DNA from: Salinibacterium amurskyense
Lineage (GTDB): Bacteria; Actinomycetota; Actinomycetes; Actinomycetales; Microbacteriaceae
Assembly (NCBI RefSeq): GCF_002797685.1
Contig: NZ_PGFH01000001.1
Location: 930,001-994,000 of the forward strand
Direction of reading: 5' to 3'
Length of the DNA stretch: 64,000 nucleotides
Positions 44,510 through 53,900 of the stretch are shown in pieces (positions within the stretch are counted from its first letter, which is position 1; each line of letters starts with the position of its first letter). A program made the translations under genes and the position numbers. The notes under the pieces were generated by a model that saw only the letters and a program-made list of their open reading frames with translations, was not told the DNA's origin and ran no database searches.

Positions 44510-45406
44510 ATGGCACACGACCAGTACACCTTCCTTGATCCCGTTACGCGCTTCGACAAGGTGGAACCGCCGAAGCAACACCAGCCCGAGCCGGGCCTCG
44601 ATTCCGAACTTGACCCTCGCGCCGATCTTGGCGAAGACAGTTACCGCGGTAGCGGGCGGCTTGCTGGCCGCAAAGCGCTCATCACCGGAGCCGATTCGGG
44701 AATTGGGGCTGCGGTCGCGATTGCTTTTGCTCGAGAAGGGGCGGATGTTGCCCTGTCCTACCTGCCTAGTGAACAGAGCGATGCCGAGCGCATCGCCGCA
44801 CTCGTGCGCGATGCAGGACGAGAAGCGCACCTGTTGCCGGGTGATATCTCTACCGCAGAGGCAAGCCGCACGCTGGTCGCCGACGCCGTCGAGAAGCTGG
44901 GCGGCCTCGACACTCTCGTCAATAACGCTGGCAAGCAAGTATTCTGCGAAAAGCTCGAAGACCTGACGGATGAGGCTTTCGACCAGACCATGAAGACAAA
45001 CGTCTATGCGATGTTCTGGATTACCAAGGCGGCGCTTCCACATCTCCCCGCCGGGTCGAGCATCATCAACACGACGTCTGTTCAGGCCTATAAGCCTTCG
45101 CCCGTTTTGGTGGATTACGCCACGACGAAGGCGGCAATCAACACCTTCACTAAGGCGACGGCGGCTCAGCTGGCGGAGCGAGGCATCCGCGTTAACGCGG
45201 TCGCTCCTGGCCCGGTGTGGACGGTACTTCAGGTCACGGATGGTCAGCCGCAAGAGAAGATCACGAGCTTCGGCCACGACACCCCGCTGGGTCGCGCCGG
45301 GCAGCCAGCAGAGATGGCACCCGCGTATGTGTTCCTTGCCTCCGCCGAATCCAGTTATGTGGTGGGTGAAACGCTCAACGCCAATGGTGGGATTCCGACT
45401 CCGTAG
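44510..45406 (+). CDS. SDR-family oxidoreductase (YghA/GS39-like)
   Basis: A 298-residue short-chain dehydrogenase with an extra N-terminal arm of about 50 residues typical of the YghA/general-stress type. The cofactor motif is TGADSGIGAAVA, the NNAG motif is present, and the catalytic S-Y-K set is Ser in TTSVQA, Tyr in VDYATTKAA and its Lys. The ATG at 44510 follows AAAGGGA. The physiological substrate is unknown. Confidence 0.9.
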   Translation: MAHDQYTFLDPVTRFDKVEPPKQHQPEPGLDSELDPRADLGEDSYRGSGRLAGRKALITGADSGIGAAVAIAFAREGADVALSYLPSEQSDAERIAALVRDAGREAHLLPGDISTAEASRTLVADAVEKLGGLDTLVNNAGKQVFCEKLEDLTDEAFDQTMKTNVYAMFWITKAALPHLPAGSSIINTTSVQAYKPSPVLVDYATTKAAINTFTKATAAQLAERGIRVNAVAPGPVWTVLQVTDGQPQEKITSFGHDTPLGRAGQPAEMAPAYVFLASAESSYVVGETLNANGGIPTP

Positions 45407-45447
45407 CCACAACTGACAGTCGATTCACCGAATACCTCGGGGTTCTC

Positions 45448-45463
45448 GAAACTTTTCCGTAAC
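45448..45463 (+). promoter_or_regulatory. candidate GlnR-like half-boxes upstream of amtB
   Basis: GAAAC-N6-GTAAC occurs at 45448-45463, and GTTAC with GAAAC again at 45506-45516. GlnR sites in actinobacteria combine GTnAC and GAAAC half-sites with six-base spacing. The palindrome GCACGTTTAACGTGC lies between at 45473-45487. The gap 45407-45630 has no gene. The match is partial. Confidence 0.3.
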
Positions 45464-45630
45464 ACCCGCGCTGCACGTTTAACGTGCGCGAAACATAACT
45501 GAGGGGTTACCGAAACGCTAAGCCGCGATGCTTTGTCGTGCGGGTCGGTGGGAGTGGAATAACCCGACACTCACCGAAATCCGCCACAGCGACACGTGTG
45601 CACCAGGCACACAAAGCGAAAGAGGTTGAG

Positions 45631-46848
45631 ATGGATACAGTGGTTTGGGTACTCATTAGCACTGCACTTGTGCTGCTTATGACCCCCGGTTTGGCATTCT
45701 TTTACGGTGGACTCGTCAAAGAGAAGTCCGTAGTCAGCATGATGATGATGAGCTTCGGATCTCTCGGCCTTGTCGCCGTTCTCTGGATCCTCATCGGCGC
45801 AAACATGAGCTCGATCGACGGTTCCGTCTGGTCATTCTCTGGTAACCCGTTCAGCAACTTCGGTCAAGAAGGCGTAGCCGGTTCTGACCTCCTCTTCGTT
45901 GCTTTCGGTGGAACTTTCGCCATCATCACGACCGCACTGATCTCGGGTGCCATCGCTGACCGTGCTCGCTTCGGTCCGTGGATGATCTACACCGGTGTCT
46001 GGGCAACTCTCGTTTACTTCCCCGTTGCAGCTTGGGTCTGGGGCGGCGGCTGGATTCAGAACCTCGGTGACATCCTCGGTGGTCTTCCCGCCGTAATCGA
46101 CTACGCCGGTGGTACTGCAGTTCACATCAACGCTGGTGCAGCTGCACTTGGTCTCGCTCTGGTTCTCGGAAAGCGCGTTGGCTTCAACAAGGACATCACG
46201 CAGCCTCACAATGTGCCCCTGGTTCTTATCGGTGCTGCACTGCTCTGGTTCGGTTGGTTCGGATTCAACGCCGGTGCCGCTAGCGACCCCGACGAAGCCG
46301 GCCTGATCGTGTTCAACACGCTCGCCGCTCCTGCAGCAGCAATCCTCGGTTGGATCGTTGTCGAGAAGCTCCGCACCGGTAAGGCCACCGCGGTCGGCGC
46401 CGTTTCGGGTGTTGTCGCTGGTCTCGTTGCCATCACTCCCGCTTGTGCAAACCTGACGCCCGGTTGGGCACTCATCCTCGGTCTGATCGCCGGTGCTGTT
46501 TGTGCTCTCGCCATCGAGCTCAAGTTCAACCTCGGCTTCGATGACTCGCTCGACGTAGTGGGCCTCCACCTCGTTGCCGGCATCATCGGAACGATCTACC
46601 TCGGCTTCTTCGCCACCGACACTGGTCTCTTCACCGGTGGAGATGCAGGCCAGCTGGTTGTTCAGACCATCAGTGTTCTCGCCGTAGCTATCTTCTCCTT
46701 CGCAGCCTCCTGGTTGATCGGAACCGCGATTCAGAAGACCATCGGATTCCGCGTTACTTCGGAAGAAGAAATCGCCGGTATCGACCTCGCCGTCCACGGC
46801 GAGTCGGGCTACGCACTGTCGTCACAGGAGACTGTGTCGGCTAAGTAG
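45631..46848 (+). CDS. amtB: ammonium transporter
   Basis: A 405-residue Amt/MEP channel protein with about eleven transmembrane helices that conducts ammonia. Family segments are TPGLAFFYGGLVKEKSVVSMMM, FWFGWFGFNAG-like (LLWFGWFGFNAGAA), and the pore histidines in the TAVHINAGAAALGLAL and VGLHLVAGIIG segments. The ATG at 45631 matches the family start; the longer frame has no support. Unlike many actinobacteria, no glnK/glnD genes follow. Nitrogen control through an upstream GlnR-like site is possible. Confidence 0.95.
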   Translation: MDTVVWVLISTALVLLMTPGLAFFYGGLVKEKSVVSMMMMSFGSLGLVAVLWILIGANMSSIDGSVWSFSGNPFSNFGQEGVAGSDLLFVAFGGTFAIITTALISGAIADRARFGPWMIYTGVWATLVYFPVAAWVWGGGWIQNLGDILGGLPAVIDYAGGTAVHINAGAAALGLALVLGKRVGFNKDITQPHNVPLVLIGAALLWFGWFGFNAGAASDPDEAGLIVFNTLAAPAAAILGWIVVEKLRTGKATAVGAVSGVVAGLVAITPACANLTPGWALILGLIAGAVCALAIELKFNLGFDDSLDVVGLHLVAGIIGTIYLGFFATDTGLFTGGDAGQLVVQTISVLAVAIFSFAASWLIGTAIQKTIGFRVTSEEEIAGIDLAVHGESGYALSSQETVSAK

Positions 46849-46863
46849 AGCCCACAACCTCGG

Positions 46864-46901
46864 GAGGGGCACAACTGTTATCGCGGTTGTGTCCCTCTTT
46901 T
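46864..46901 (+). terminator. amtB intrinsic terminator
   Basis: GAGGGGCACAAC (46864-46875) pairs with GTTGTGTCCCTC (46886-46897) with one G-U, followed by TTTT. It starts 16 bases after the amtB stop. Confidence 0.88.
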
Positions 46902-46915
46902 GGTGTTAAACGAAG

Positions 46916-46953
46916 AACCCCGCACCGGGCGGTTTCGCCGGGGGAGCGGGGTT
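46916..46953 (-). terminator. pdxH terminator hairpin
   Basis: AACCCCGC (46916-46923) pairs with GCGGGGTT (46946-46953) around a GC-rich loop, 32 bases downstream of the pdxH stop on its strand. Confidence 0.65.
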
Positions 46954-46984
46954 TCGTGGCGTTTGAGGAACAGTTAGCCGCGCG

Positions 46985-47626
46985 TTACGGCTGCAGCCGC
47001 AGCCGGTCCCATTCGCCTGAGCCCGTGCGCACGAATCGCACCCGGTCGTGAAGGCGTGAGCTGCGACCCTGCCAGAACTCGATCGTGTGGGGTGCGACAA
47101 CAAAGCCGCCCCAGTCAGCAGGGCGCGGTACATCGCGCCCCTCAAACTCGACTTCGAGCTCTGTCACCCGCTGCTCCAAGAGTGCTCGGGATGCGATGGG
47201 TTGCGATTGTTCGCTGGCGTGCGCCGCGATTTGACTGCCTCGCGGTCGCGTGGCGAAGTAGGCGTCAGAAAGAGCTGCGGCAACGGGGCGAGCGGTTCCC
47301 TGCACGAGTACCTGCCGGTGGATTGAGTACCACGGGAAGGTCAGTGCGGTCGCGGGGTTCGCCAACAGAGCGCGCCCCTTGATCGAGCTGTAGTTCGTGA
47401 AGAATTCGAAGCCAGCGCTGTCAATGGCGCGCAAGAGTACGGTGCGAGCGCTGGGGTAGCCCTCAGCATCCACCGTCGAAAGAACCATTGCGTTGGGTTC
47501 GTAAACAGCCGCCTCGCTGGCGTTGGCCAACCACAAGCGGAACTGCTCGATCGGGTCAGCGAGCACATCCGAATCATTGAGCGGTAGTTGGCCGTAGTCG
47601 GTGTGCTGGCTCAGAGGGTCGGACAC
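46985..47626 (-). CDS. pdxH: pyridoxamine 5'-phosphate oxidase
   Basis: A 213-residue FMN enzyme that oxidises pyridoxamine- or pyridoxine-phosphate to pyridoxal phosphate. Characteristic segments are the N-terminal DPIEQFRLWLANA, the FMN site ARTVLLRAID and FFTNYSSIKGRAL, and the C-terminal signature EFWQGRSSRLHDRVRF, ending WDRLRLQP. The length is normal. It is transcribed alone, downstream of no obvious operon partner; nhaA lies upstream on the same strand 35 bases away. Confidence 0.95.
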   Translation of the reverse strand: MSDPLSQHTDYGQLPLNDSDVLADPIEQFRLWLANASEAAVYEPNAMVLSTVDAEGYPSARTVLLRAIDSAGFEFFTNYSSIKGRALLANPATALTFPWYSIHRQVLVQGTARPVAAALSDAYFATRPRGSQIAAHASEQSQPIASRALLEQRVTELEVEFEGRDVPRPADWGGFVVAPHTIEFWQGRSSRLHDRVRFVRTGSGEWDRLRLQP

Positions 47627-47661
47627 GGTGCATCCTTTCGGCAGTGCCTAGGTGCCGCGGC

Positions 47662-48924
47662 TTAGTCCTCGTCTTCGATGAGGGCCTTGTCGCGGTCGGG
47701 GATTCCATCCTCGTTCATGTCGCGCTTGCGGGCGAGACGTGAGTCCCAGCGCAGGCTGATGGCGGCGAGAACGGCAGCTAGGGCGGTGCCGATGAGAATC
47801 GCGAGCTTGGCTCCGGTGGTGTGCTCGCTATCGGGGAATGAGAGTTCCGAGATGAGCAGTGACACGGTGAAGCCGATACCCGTGAGGAAGCCGATGGGCA
47901 GCAAGTCTCGAAGCCCGATTGAGTCGGCGAGACGGAACTTGGTGACCTTGGTGATGAGCGCGGTGGTCCCGAGTACACCGATGATCTTTCCCAGCACCAG
48001 ACCGAGGATGATGGCGGCCACAACCGGCTGAACCAGCACGTCGTTGACGCTCTCATCGCCACCGAGCGAAACGCCCGCGGCGAAGAAGGCGAAGACAGGC
48101 AGGGCAATTCCGGATGACGTGGGGCGAACAGCGTCATCGAACGCGTGGGTGCGGGTCTCTTTCTCGCCGTGCACGAGCTTGGCGGGAACGGTGAAGCCGA
48201 GAACAACGCCGGCGATCGTCGCGTGCACACCGGAGTCATGCATGAACGCCCAGGCCACAAGAGCGAGGGGGATCAGCAGCCACCAACGAGGCTTGCGCGA
48301 GCGAACGACGAGACCGAAGAGCACGATCGCAACGAGCGAGAACAGCAGCGACAGCAGGTCGATGCTCTCGGTGTAAAACAGGGCGATGATGACGATCGCG
48401 AGCAGGTCATCCACTACGGCCATCGTGAGAAGGAAGGTGCGCAGCGCGCGCGGAAGACCGCGGCCGAAGATAGCGAGCACTGCGAGAGCGAACGCAATAT
48501 CGGTGGCGGTGGGGATCGCCCAGCCGCCAAGGGCGGTCGAATCGCCCGAGATGAGAATGATCAGCGTAAAGAGCAGCGCGGGAAAGAGCATTCCGCCGAT
48601 GGCGGCGAAAACGGGAACAGCGGCTTCGCGCGGCTTGCGCAGGCTGCCGGCAACGAGCTCTTGCTTGAGTTCGACACCAACAACAAAGAAGAAGATCGCG
48701 AGCAGGCCGTCGGCCGCCCACGTGGCGAGAGTGAGGTTCAAGTGCAGTGACTCGGGGCCGATGGTGGTTTCGGCAAGCGCGGCATAGCCTTCACGCCACG
48801 GGGAGTTGGCCCAAATCAGCGCGATCGCTGCCGCGACCATCAGCAGAATGCCGCTGGTGGTCTCCATGGTTACCCACCGGCGTACTCGCTTACGGGGGCT
48901 CAGCTTTTTAGTGGGTGAGGTCAC
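47662..48924 (-). CDS. nhaA: Na+/H+ antiporter NhaA
   Basis: A 420-residue antiporter with about twelve helices that exchanges Na+ for H+. The N-terminal ETTSGILLMVAAAIALIWANSPW and the central WAIPTATDIAFALAVLAIFGRGLP, carrying the active-site Asp pair region, are diagnostic, as is the SIGLRDLLPIGFLTGIGFTVSLLI segment. The frame extends to 49074, but the GTG at 48924 gives the normal NhaA start. A TAGAAT -10-like hexamer lies near 49000. The gap 48925-49180 otherwise holds only the two divergent promoters. Confidence 0.92.
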   Translation of the reverse strand: MTSPTKKLSPRKRVRRWVTMETTSGILLMVAAAIALIWANSPWREGYAALAETTIGPESLHLNLTLATWAADGLLAIFFFVVGVELKQELVAGSLRKPREAAVPVFAAIGGMLFPALLFTLIILISGDSTALGGWAIPTATDIAFALAVLAIFGRGLPRALRTFLLTMAVVDDLLAIVIIALFYTESIDLLSLLFSLVAIVLFGLVVRSRKPRWWLLIPLALVAWAFMHDSGVHATIAGVVLGFTVPAKLVHGEKETRTHAFDDAVRPTSSGIALPVFAFFAAGVSLGGDESVNDVLVQPVVAAIILGLVLGKIIGVLGTTALITKVTKFRLADSIGLRDLLPIGFLTGIGFTVSLLISELSFPDSEHTTGAKLAILIGTALAAVLAAISLRWDSRLARKRDMNEDGIPDRDKALIEDED

Positions 48925-49180
48925 AAAATTCCAGACGTTGAGGTTCGTCAGCGGGGTCGCCGACACAATCGCCGACCAGACTTCCCGGCACTCCAGCCTC
49001 AATTCTACCGGTCGGGTGCCTGAGCGCATGCACCATGACGCGGGCAAATTCGCCACGCACCCTGACCGTCGCATCCCCTCTCTATGAGAGTTGCCTCATA
49101 ATCACCGCTCAGGCTTGCTGACTGCTGCTCACTAAGGAATCGTGGGGGTTTCATCTCGCTGAACCTGGAAGGACGAACAT

Positions 49181-49462
49181 ATGCTCACCCTCACCGAAAC
49201 AGCCACCACGGTCGTCAAAACGATCGTCGAGCAAGACCCCAACGCGGATGCCTCGGGGCTCCGCATTAACGGAGAGCCTGGCGCTCCCAACTTGACCGTC
49301 GCCGTTGTTGCGGCTCCGGAGGCTGGCGACTCTGTCGTTGAAGCCGATGGTGCGCGCGTCTTCCTCGAAGAAAACGCGTCGGTCGCTCTGAGCGACAAGA
49401 CGCTCGATGCCAACGTGGGCGAGAACGGCGCAGTGAACTTCGCCGTGATCGACCAGGCCTAA
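49181..49462 (+). CDS. A-type (HesB/IscA-like) protein without cysteines
   Basis: A 93-residue protein resembling the iron-sulfur carrier fold (start MLTLTETATTVVKTIV, middle GLRINGEPG, end NFAVIDQA). A-type carriers use three cysteines to hold the cluster; this sequence contains none, so it cannot bind a cluster in the usual way. Such cysteine-free members are annotated in actinobacteria as HesB-like. Function unknown. AAGGACG lies just before the ATG. It is divergent from nhaA. Confidence 0.75.
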   Translation: MLTLTETATTVVKTIVEQDPNADASGLRINGEPGAPNLTVAVVAAPEAGDSVVEADGARVFLEENASVALSDKTLDANVGENGAVNFAVIDQA

Positions 49463-49513
49463 CGGGCCACAAGCTTCAGGGACGGTGGCGATGTATTCGT
49501 CACTGTTCCGCCG

Positions 49514-50812
49514 CTAGTAGCGGGCGAGAGCGTCAGCATCTCGAGCATGAGTAACCGATCGGCGGATGGCGTCAAGGGCCTCCACCGGATCTGTCTCAGC
49601 TTCAGCGATCATCAGCTGACGCTCCGCCTCTGCTAGCCGGGTGCGGGCGCGAGCACTGGCTCCGCCCCGCCCCACTAGCTCTCGAACGACTGAGATCTGA
49701 CTTCGTGCCGCCACCAGGGTTCCTTGGTAAGCGGCGCGGGCGTGTTCGAACCGCTGTTGCTGGTTCCGCGCCGTCGCGAGAGCACTATCGAGTTCTGCCC
49801 CCGCATCATTCAGCAATTCCAGCTGTTCGAGCGGGCTGTGGCGAGTGTCGGATTCCGCTGCCGTGAGCTCCAGTGCCCGCTCGTTGGCCGAGATCGCCGT
49901 AAGAATACGTGCACCGCTCTGCGGGTCGGGGGCCGACTCCGCCGCAAATCGAGCTTCGTGCAAATCGGTGCGGGTTGCGTCGCGCAGCTGCAGCACGGCA
50001 GCATCCGCTTCGGCGAGTTCCGCAAGAGCTTGGTCAGTGGCCGCCGCCGCGCGCTGTGCTCGATGGAGCGAGTTTGCTGCGGTGCGCAGGGTGTCGGTGA
50101 CTGCGTTGACGCCGGTGGGGCTAATGCTCGGCGCCGCAGCATCCAGAGCAGTCGCAGCTGCCGCAAGCTCTGTCTGGCCTGCCGCTAGCTCTCGGCGGGC
50201 GACCGTCAGTGCTTCGTCCGCATAGTCGTGTTCCGCTGTTTCCAGTTGACGCGCTGCCGTAGCCAATCGCTCACGAAGTGACTCGACCTCCGAGCGCAAT
50301 TGCTGTTCGGTCGCTGCTGCTGCAGCCTCATTGTGGCGTCGCGCGGCGAATGAGGCGTCGAAATTGTCGAGACTAGCGAGCGCCTTCTCGCAGAGGGCAG
50401 TCATCTGCAGCGTCAGGCTGCGGCGGCGCTGATCGGCGGTGCTCGGGGCCTCGTCCCGTTGCTGGCCGAGCCGGAACGCCTCCGTCAACTGGTCGCGCGC
50501 TTCGGCAAGGGCGTTCGCAAAATCGCGGGCCGTCTCTGCCCCGAATTGGGCAACGGCAAACCCCAGCTCTAAATCAGCTTCGCGAACCCGGTCATCGAGA
50601 GCAACGAGGAGACCAGCCGCACGCGACTCCAGAGTCGATTGCGATGCCGTTCCGCGGATGCCGCGGTCCCCACCGCGACGAAACAGCGCCACAAAGGCAA
50701 CGGCTCCCACTGCCAACACGAGCACAACGACGGTGACTACCGCGATCGTGGTGCCGCGCACGACATCCGCGGCATCGGTCGCGACGAGAAGGGGCAGCCC
50801 GAGGGAGAACAT
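49514..50812 (-). CDS. membrane protein resembling the C-terminal part of TPM-domain proteins
   Basis: A 432-residue protein with one transmembrane helix at about 20-45, then a long Ala/Glu-rich helical region to the end. The segment ALDDRVREADLELGFAVAQFGAE closely resembles the region after the TM helix in actinobacterial TPM-domain (YgcG-like) proteins. The extracytoplasmic TPM domain that should precede the helix is absent. The start has a TAGAAT hexamer exactly seven bases before the ATG, so it is probably leaderless and not a fragment of a longer frame. Confidence 0.7.
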   Translation of the reverse strand: MFSLGLPLLVATDAADVVRGTTIAVVTVVVLVLAVGAVAFVALFRRGGDRGIRGTASQSTLESRAAGLLVALDDRVREADLELGFAVAQFGAETARDFANALAEARDQLTEAFRLGQQRDEAPSTADQRRRSLTLQMTALCEKALASLDNFDASFAARRHNEAAAAATEQQLRSEVESLRERLATAARQLETAEHDYADEALTVARRELAAGQTELAAAATALDAAAPSISPTGVNAVTDTLRTAANSLHRAQRAAAATDQALAELAEADAAVLQLRDATRTDLHEARFAAESAPDPQSGARILTAISANERALELTAAESDTRHSPLEQLELLNDAGAELDSALATARNQQQRFEHARAAYQGTLVAARSQISVVRELVGRGGASARARTRLAEAERQLMIAEAETDPVEALDAIRRSVTHARDADALARY

Positions 50813-50819
50813 GCACCGT

Positions 50820-50825
50820 ATTCTA
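50820..50825 (-). promoter_or_regulatory. -10 element for a leaderless transcript
   Basis: TAGAAT on the minus strand ends seven bases before the ATG at 50812, the spacing expected if transcription begins at or next to the start codon. Confidence 0.55.
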
Positions 50826-50927
50826 CGGTCGCGTGCCGCATGAACTGGGGGTGCCGCCTGCCAGTGAGTCTTGCGAAACCCGCGGCGGTTACAGGCTTTA
50901 TTGCGCTGGGCAGCTTAAGGTGGCGGT

Positions 50928-53900
50928 GTGTGGCGTGCAGATAAAGTTTCGGATGATTTCACGGGGGACCCAGAAACGGGCGGCCCCGACGTTGACGATG
51001 CCGAAAACGAGCACGCTCACGCCCACATTCAAGTGACAGCGCCTCACACGCTGAGTTTTGGTGAGCCAAACATTATGGCCGGAAACGTTGCAGAGCCCAC
51101 GTGGACGCAGTGGCGTACACAGTTGTCTGAACTGGGTGGGCGTTCGCCGCTCATCCACTTCGTTGATTCGCCTCGTACGAGAGTGGATCTCTCAACCACG
51201 CATCCCGGTGGCCTTGCGCAGTTCATCACGGGCAAGCGCACGCTGCTCTCGAGCCTCATTCGTGACGATGTCGCACTGCGCTCGGCAAAGACCGCTGCGG
51301 GCGCTGTTGCGGCCAAGGGCCTTGAACTGGCAACGGCCCGTGGCATCGATTCGGTGCACTTGGGAATCGGCATTGCGCGCTGGACCCATAACGATGTCGA
51401 GTTCTGTGCTCCCGTCTTGTTGCGCCCGCTCGCCATCCGTCGTCACGGTCGAGACTTCGAGCTCAAGCTTCGCGGTAGCGCCTTCTTGAACCCCGCTCTT
51501 GCTCGCGCTCTCGACGAGCAGTTCAATCTGCGCCTCGATGCCGAGTCGTTTGTGGCTCTGACTGACGCCGACGGCACGTTCAAGCCGAATCCCGTTATTG
51601 ACCGACTTCGCGGCCTCACTTCGCACCTCGACGCGTTCGGGGTCAGCCCGCGCCTCGTCGTGTCATCGTTCGCGGATGTCGCCCACGGCCTGGCCGATGA
51701 CGCCGCCGATCTCAAGCACCCGATCCTTGACGCGCTCGCCGGCAACACCGCCGCAGCGTGGACCATCAAGGAGGGTTACGCTCCCGTCCCCGCTCTTTCG
51801 GCCGACGAGCGCTCGCCGCAGACTGACAACCTTCTTCTCGACGCGGATGCTGAACAAGAGAACGTCATCGCGCAGATCGAAGCGGGCAACTCGCTCGTGG
51901 TTCGCACTCTGCCCGGTACCGGCGGCACCCAAACGATCGTGAATGCGGTCGGAGCCCTCGTTGCCCAGAACAAGCGCGTTCTCGTCGTGAGCCCGCGTCG
52001 AGCCTCCCTGCAGTCGATCGCCGATCGCTTCGCCGATATCGGGCTTCCGGGTCTCTCGGTATCCCCGCGCACACTTCGTCGCGACATCATCCGTTCCATT
52101 TCTCGCAGTGAGAAAGCCAGCAAGCCTCAGATCGAAGACGTGGATGACGCGCTACTTCGCCTGCGCAAGATCATGCTCGACTACCGGGAGTCCATGTCGG
52201 TCACCGACGGTGTGCTTGGCGTCTCGGTTCTCGATTGCGTCTCGGAGCTCAGCCGTCTCGCACTGCTGCCCACTCCGCCTTCCACGACGGCACGCCTGTC
52301 GCGCGAAGCGGTAGAGAAGCTCGCCAAGGACCGCAGTGCCGCTACCGGCGTGATCATCGCTGCCGCCAAGCTCGGCGAGTTCAAGTACGGCCCCGGCGAT
52401 TCTCCGTGGTACGGCGCACAGTTCGCTAACGGTGGCGAGGCGCTCAAGGCTCATCAGGTCGCCCAGCGGGTCAATGGCCAACTCTCTGAACTGTTGGATG
52501 TCGCCAACCGTCTCGTGTCGAACACGCGCATGCGCCCGTTCCAGAGCATCGATGAGCTCGGGGTGTACCTGCGACTGCTCGTGGATCTCCGCGAAACCCT
52601 CGACCGCTTCGTGCCTACCGTGTTCGACCGCGCGATCACCGAACTTATTGCGGCCACGGCTCCGCGCCGCGATTTCCCGGAGATGACGAGTGCTAACCGC
52701 CGTCGCCTCAAGAAGCTCGCGCTCGAATACGTGCGCCCCGGCGTTCGCGTTCCTGACATGCACGGCGCTCTCAAGCGCATCCAGAAGCAGCGTGTGCTCT
52801 GGCACCGTTTTGTCGCCGAGGGTGCGAGCCCGGCAGTGCCCGTGGGTATTGGCGAAGTGCAGCGCTCGTACCAGCAGGTGTCGGAAGATCTCGCTCTCCT
52901 CGATATTCCCTTGGGAATCGCGGACTCGCACGTGAACCTCTCGGCGCTTCCGATCCCGTTCCTCATTGAGAAGGTCGCGTCGCTCGCAGCCGAGTCTGAT
53001 GTGCTCAACAACCTGCAGGAGCGCACGGCGCTCATGGGCAGCTTGCGCGACTTGAAGCTCAACCCGCTCATCGAAGACCTGGCCGAGCGCCACGTTCCCG
53101 AAGATCAGGTTGCCGCGGAACTTGAACTGTCGTGGTGGAAGTCGGCGCTCGACTCCATGCTCGAAGTGGATCGCGCTCTGTTGAACGCCAACACGTCCGT
53201 TGTTGACCGTCTCGAAGCGGATTTCCGTCTCGTGGACGAAGCGCACGCCTCGGCCAACGCCAAGCAGCTGTCGTGGCAGATCGCCGAAAACTGGAAGATC
53301 GGTCTGGTCGACTGGCCCGACGAAGCGAGCGCCCTCAAGCGCGCGCTTGCCAAAGACCGTCTCACGTCCTTTGACGTACAAACCTCGGCACCGCACTTGT
53401 CGCGAACGATCGCGCCGGTGTGGCTTGCTTCGCCCTACGAGATCGATTCCGTTGTCGACACTATGCCGTTCGACACCGTCGTGCTCGTGGATGCCGGCGC
53501 CGTCACTGTTGCCGAAGCGGCCGGAGCCATTCGCCGCTCGAAGCAGGTTGTCGTTATTGGTGACCCCGTCATCCAGTCTCCGACACCGTTCGAGACCGCC
53601 GTGCGCGACGCTACCGGCGACCTGCCGCAGCCCATCGATGACGAAACTCGCGAAGCCCTTGTGGCGGACTCGGCGTTTGCCAAACTCAGCGGCCTGCTGC
53701 CGACCTTGACTCTCACGCGCAGCTACCGCCCCGGTGGGGAAGAGCTTGCCGAACTCGTGAACCGTCGTTTCTACGACGGCCAGATCGAGTCGTTGCCGTG
53801 GGCCGGAAGCTTCCTCGGGCACGGCAGCCTTGCGGTCAGTTACGTTGCTGACGGTGTGGGAATGCCCGACCCTGACTCGGGAGCGGTCGAAAGCCCCGAC

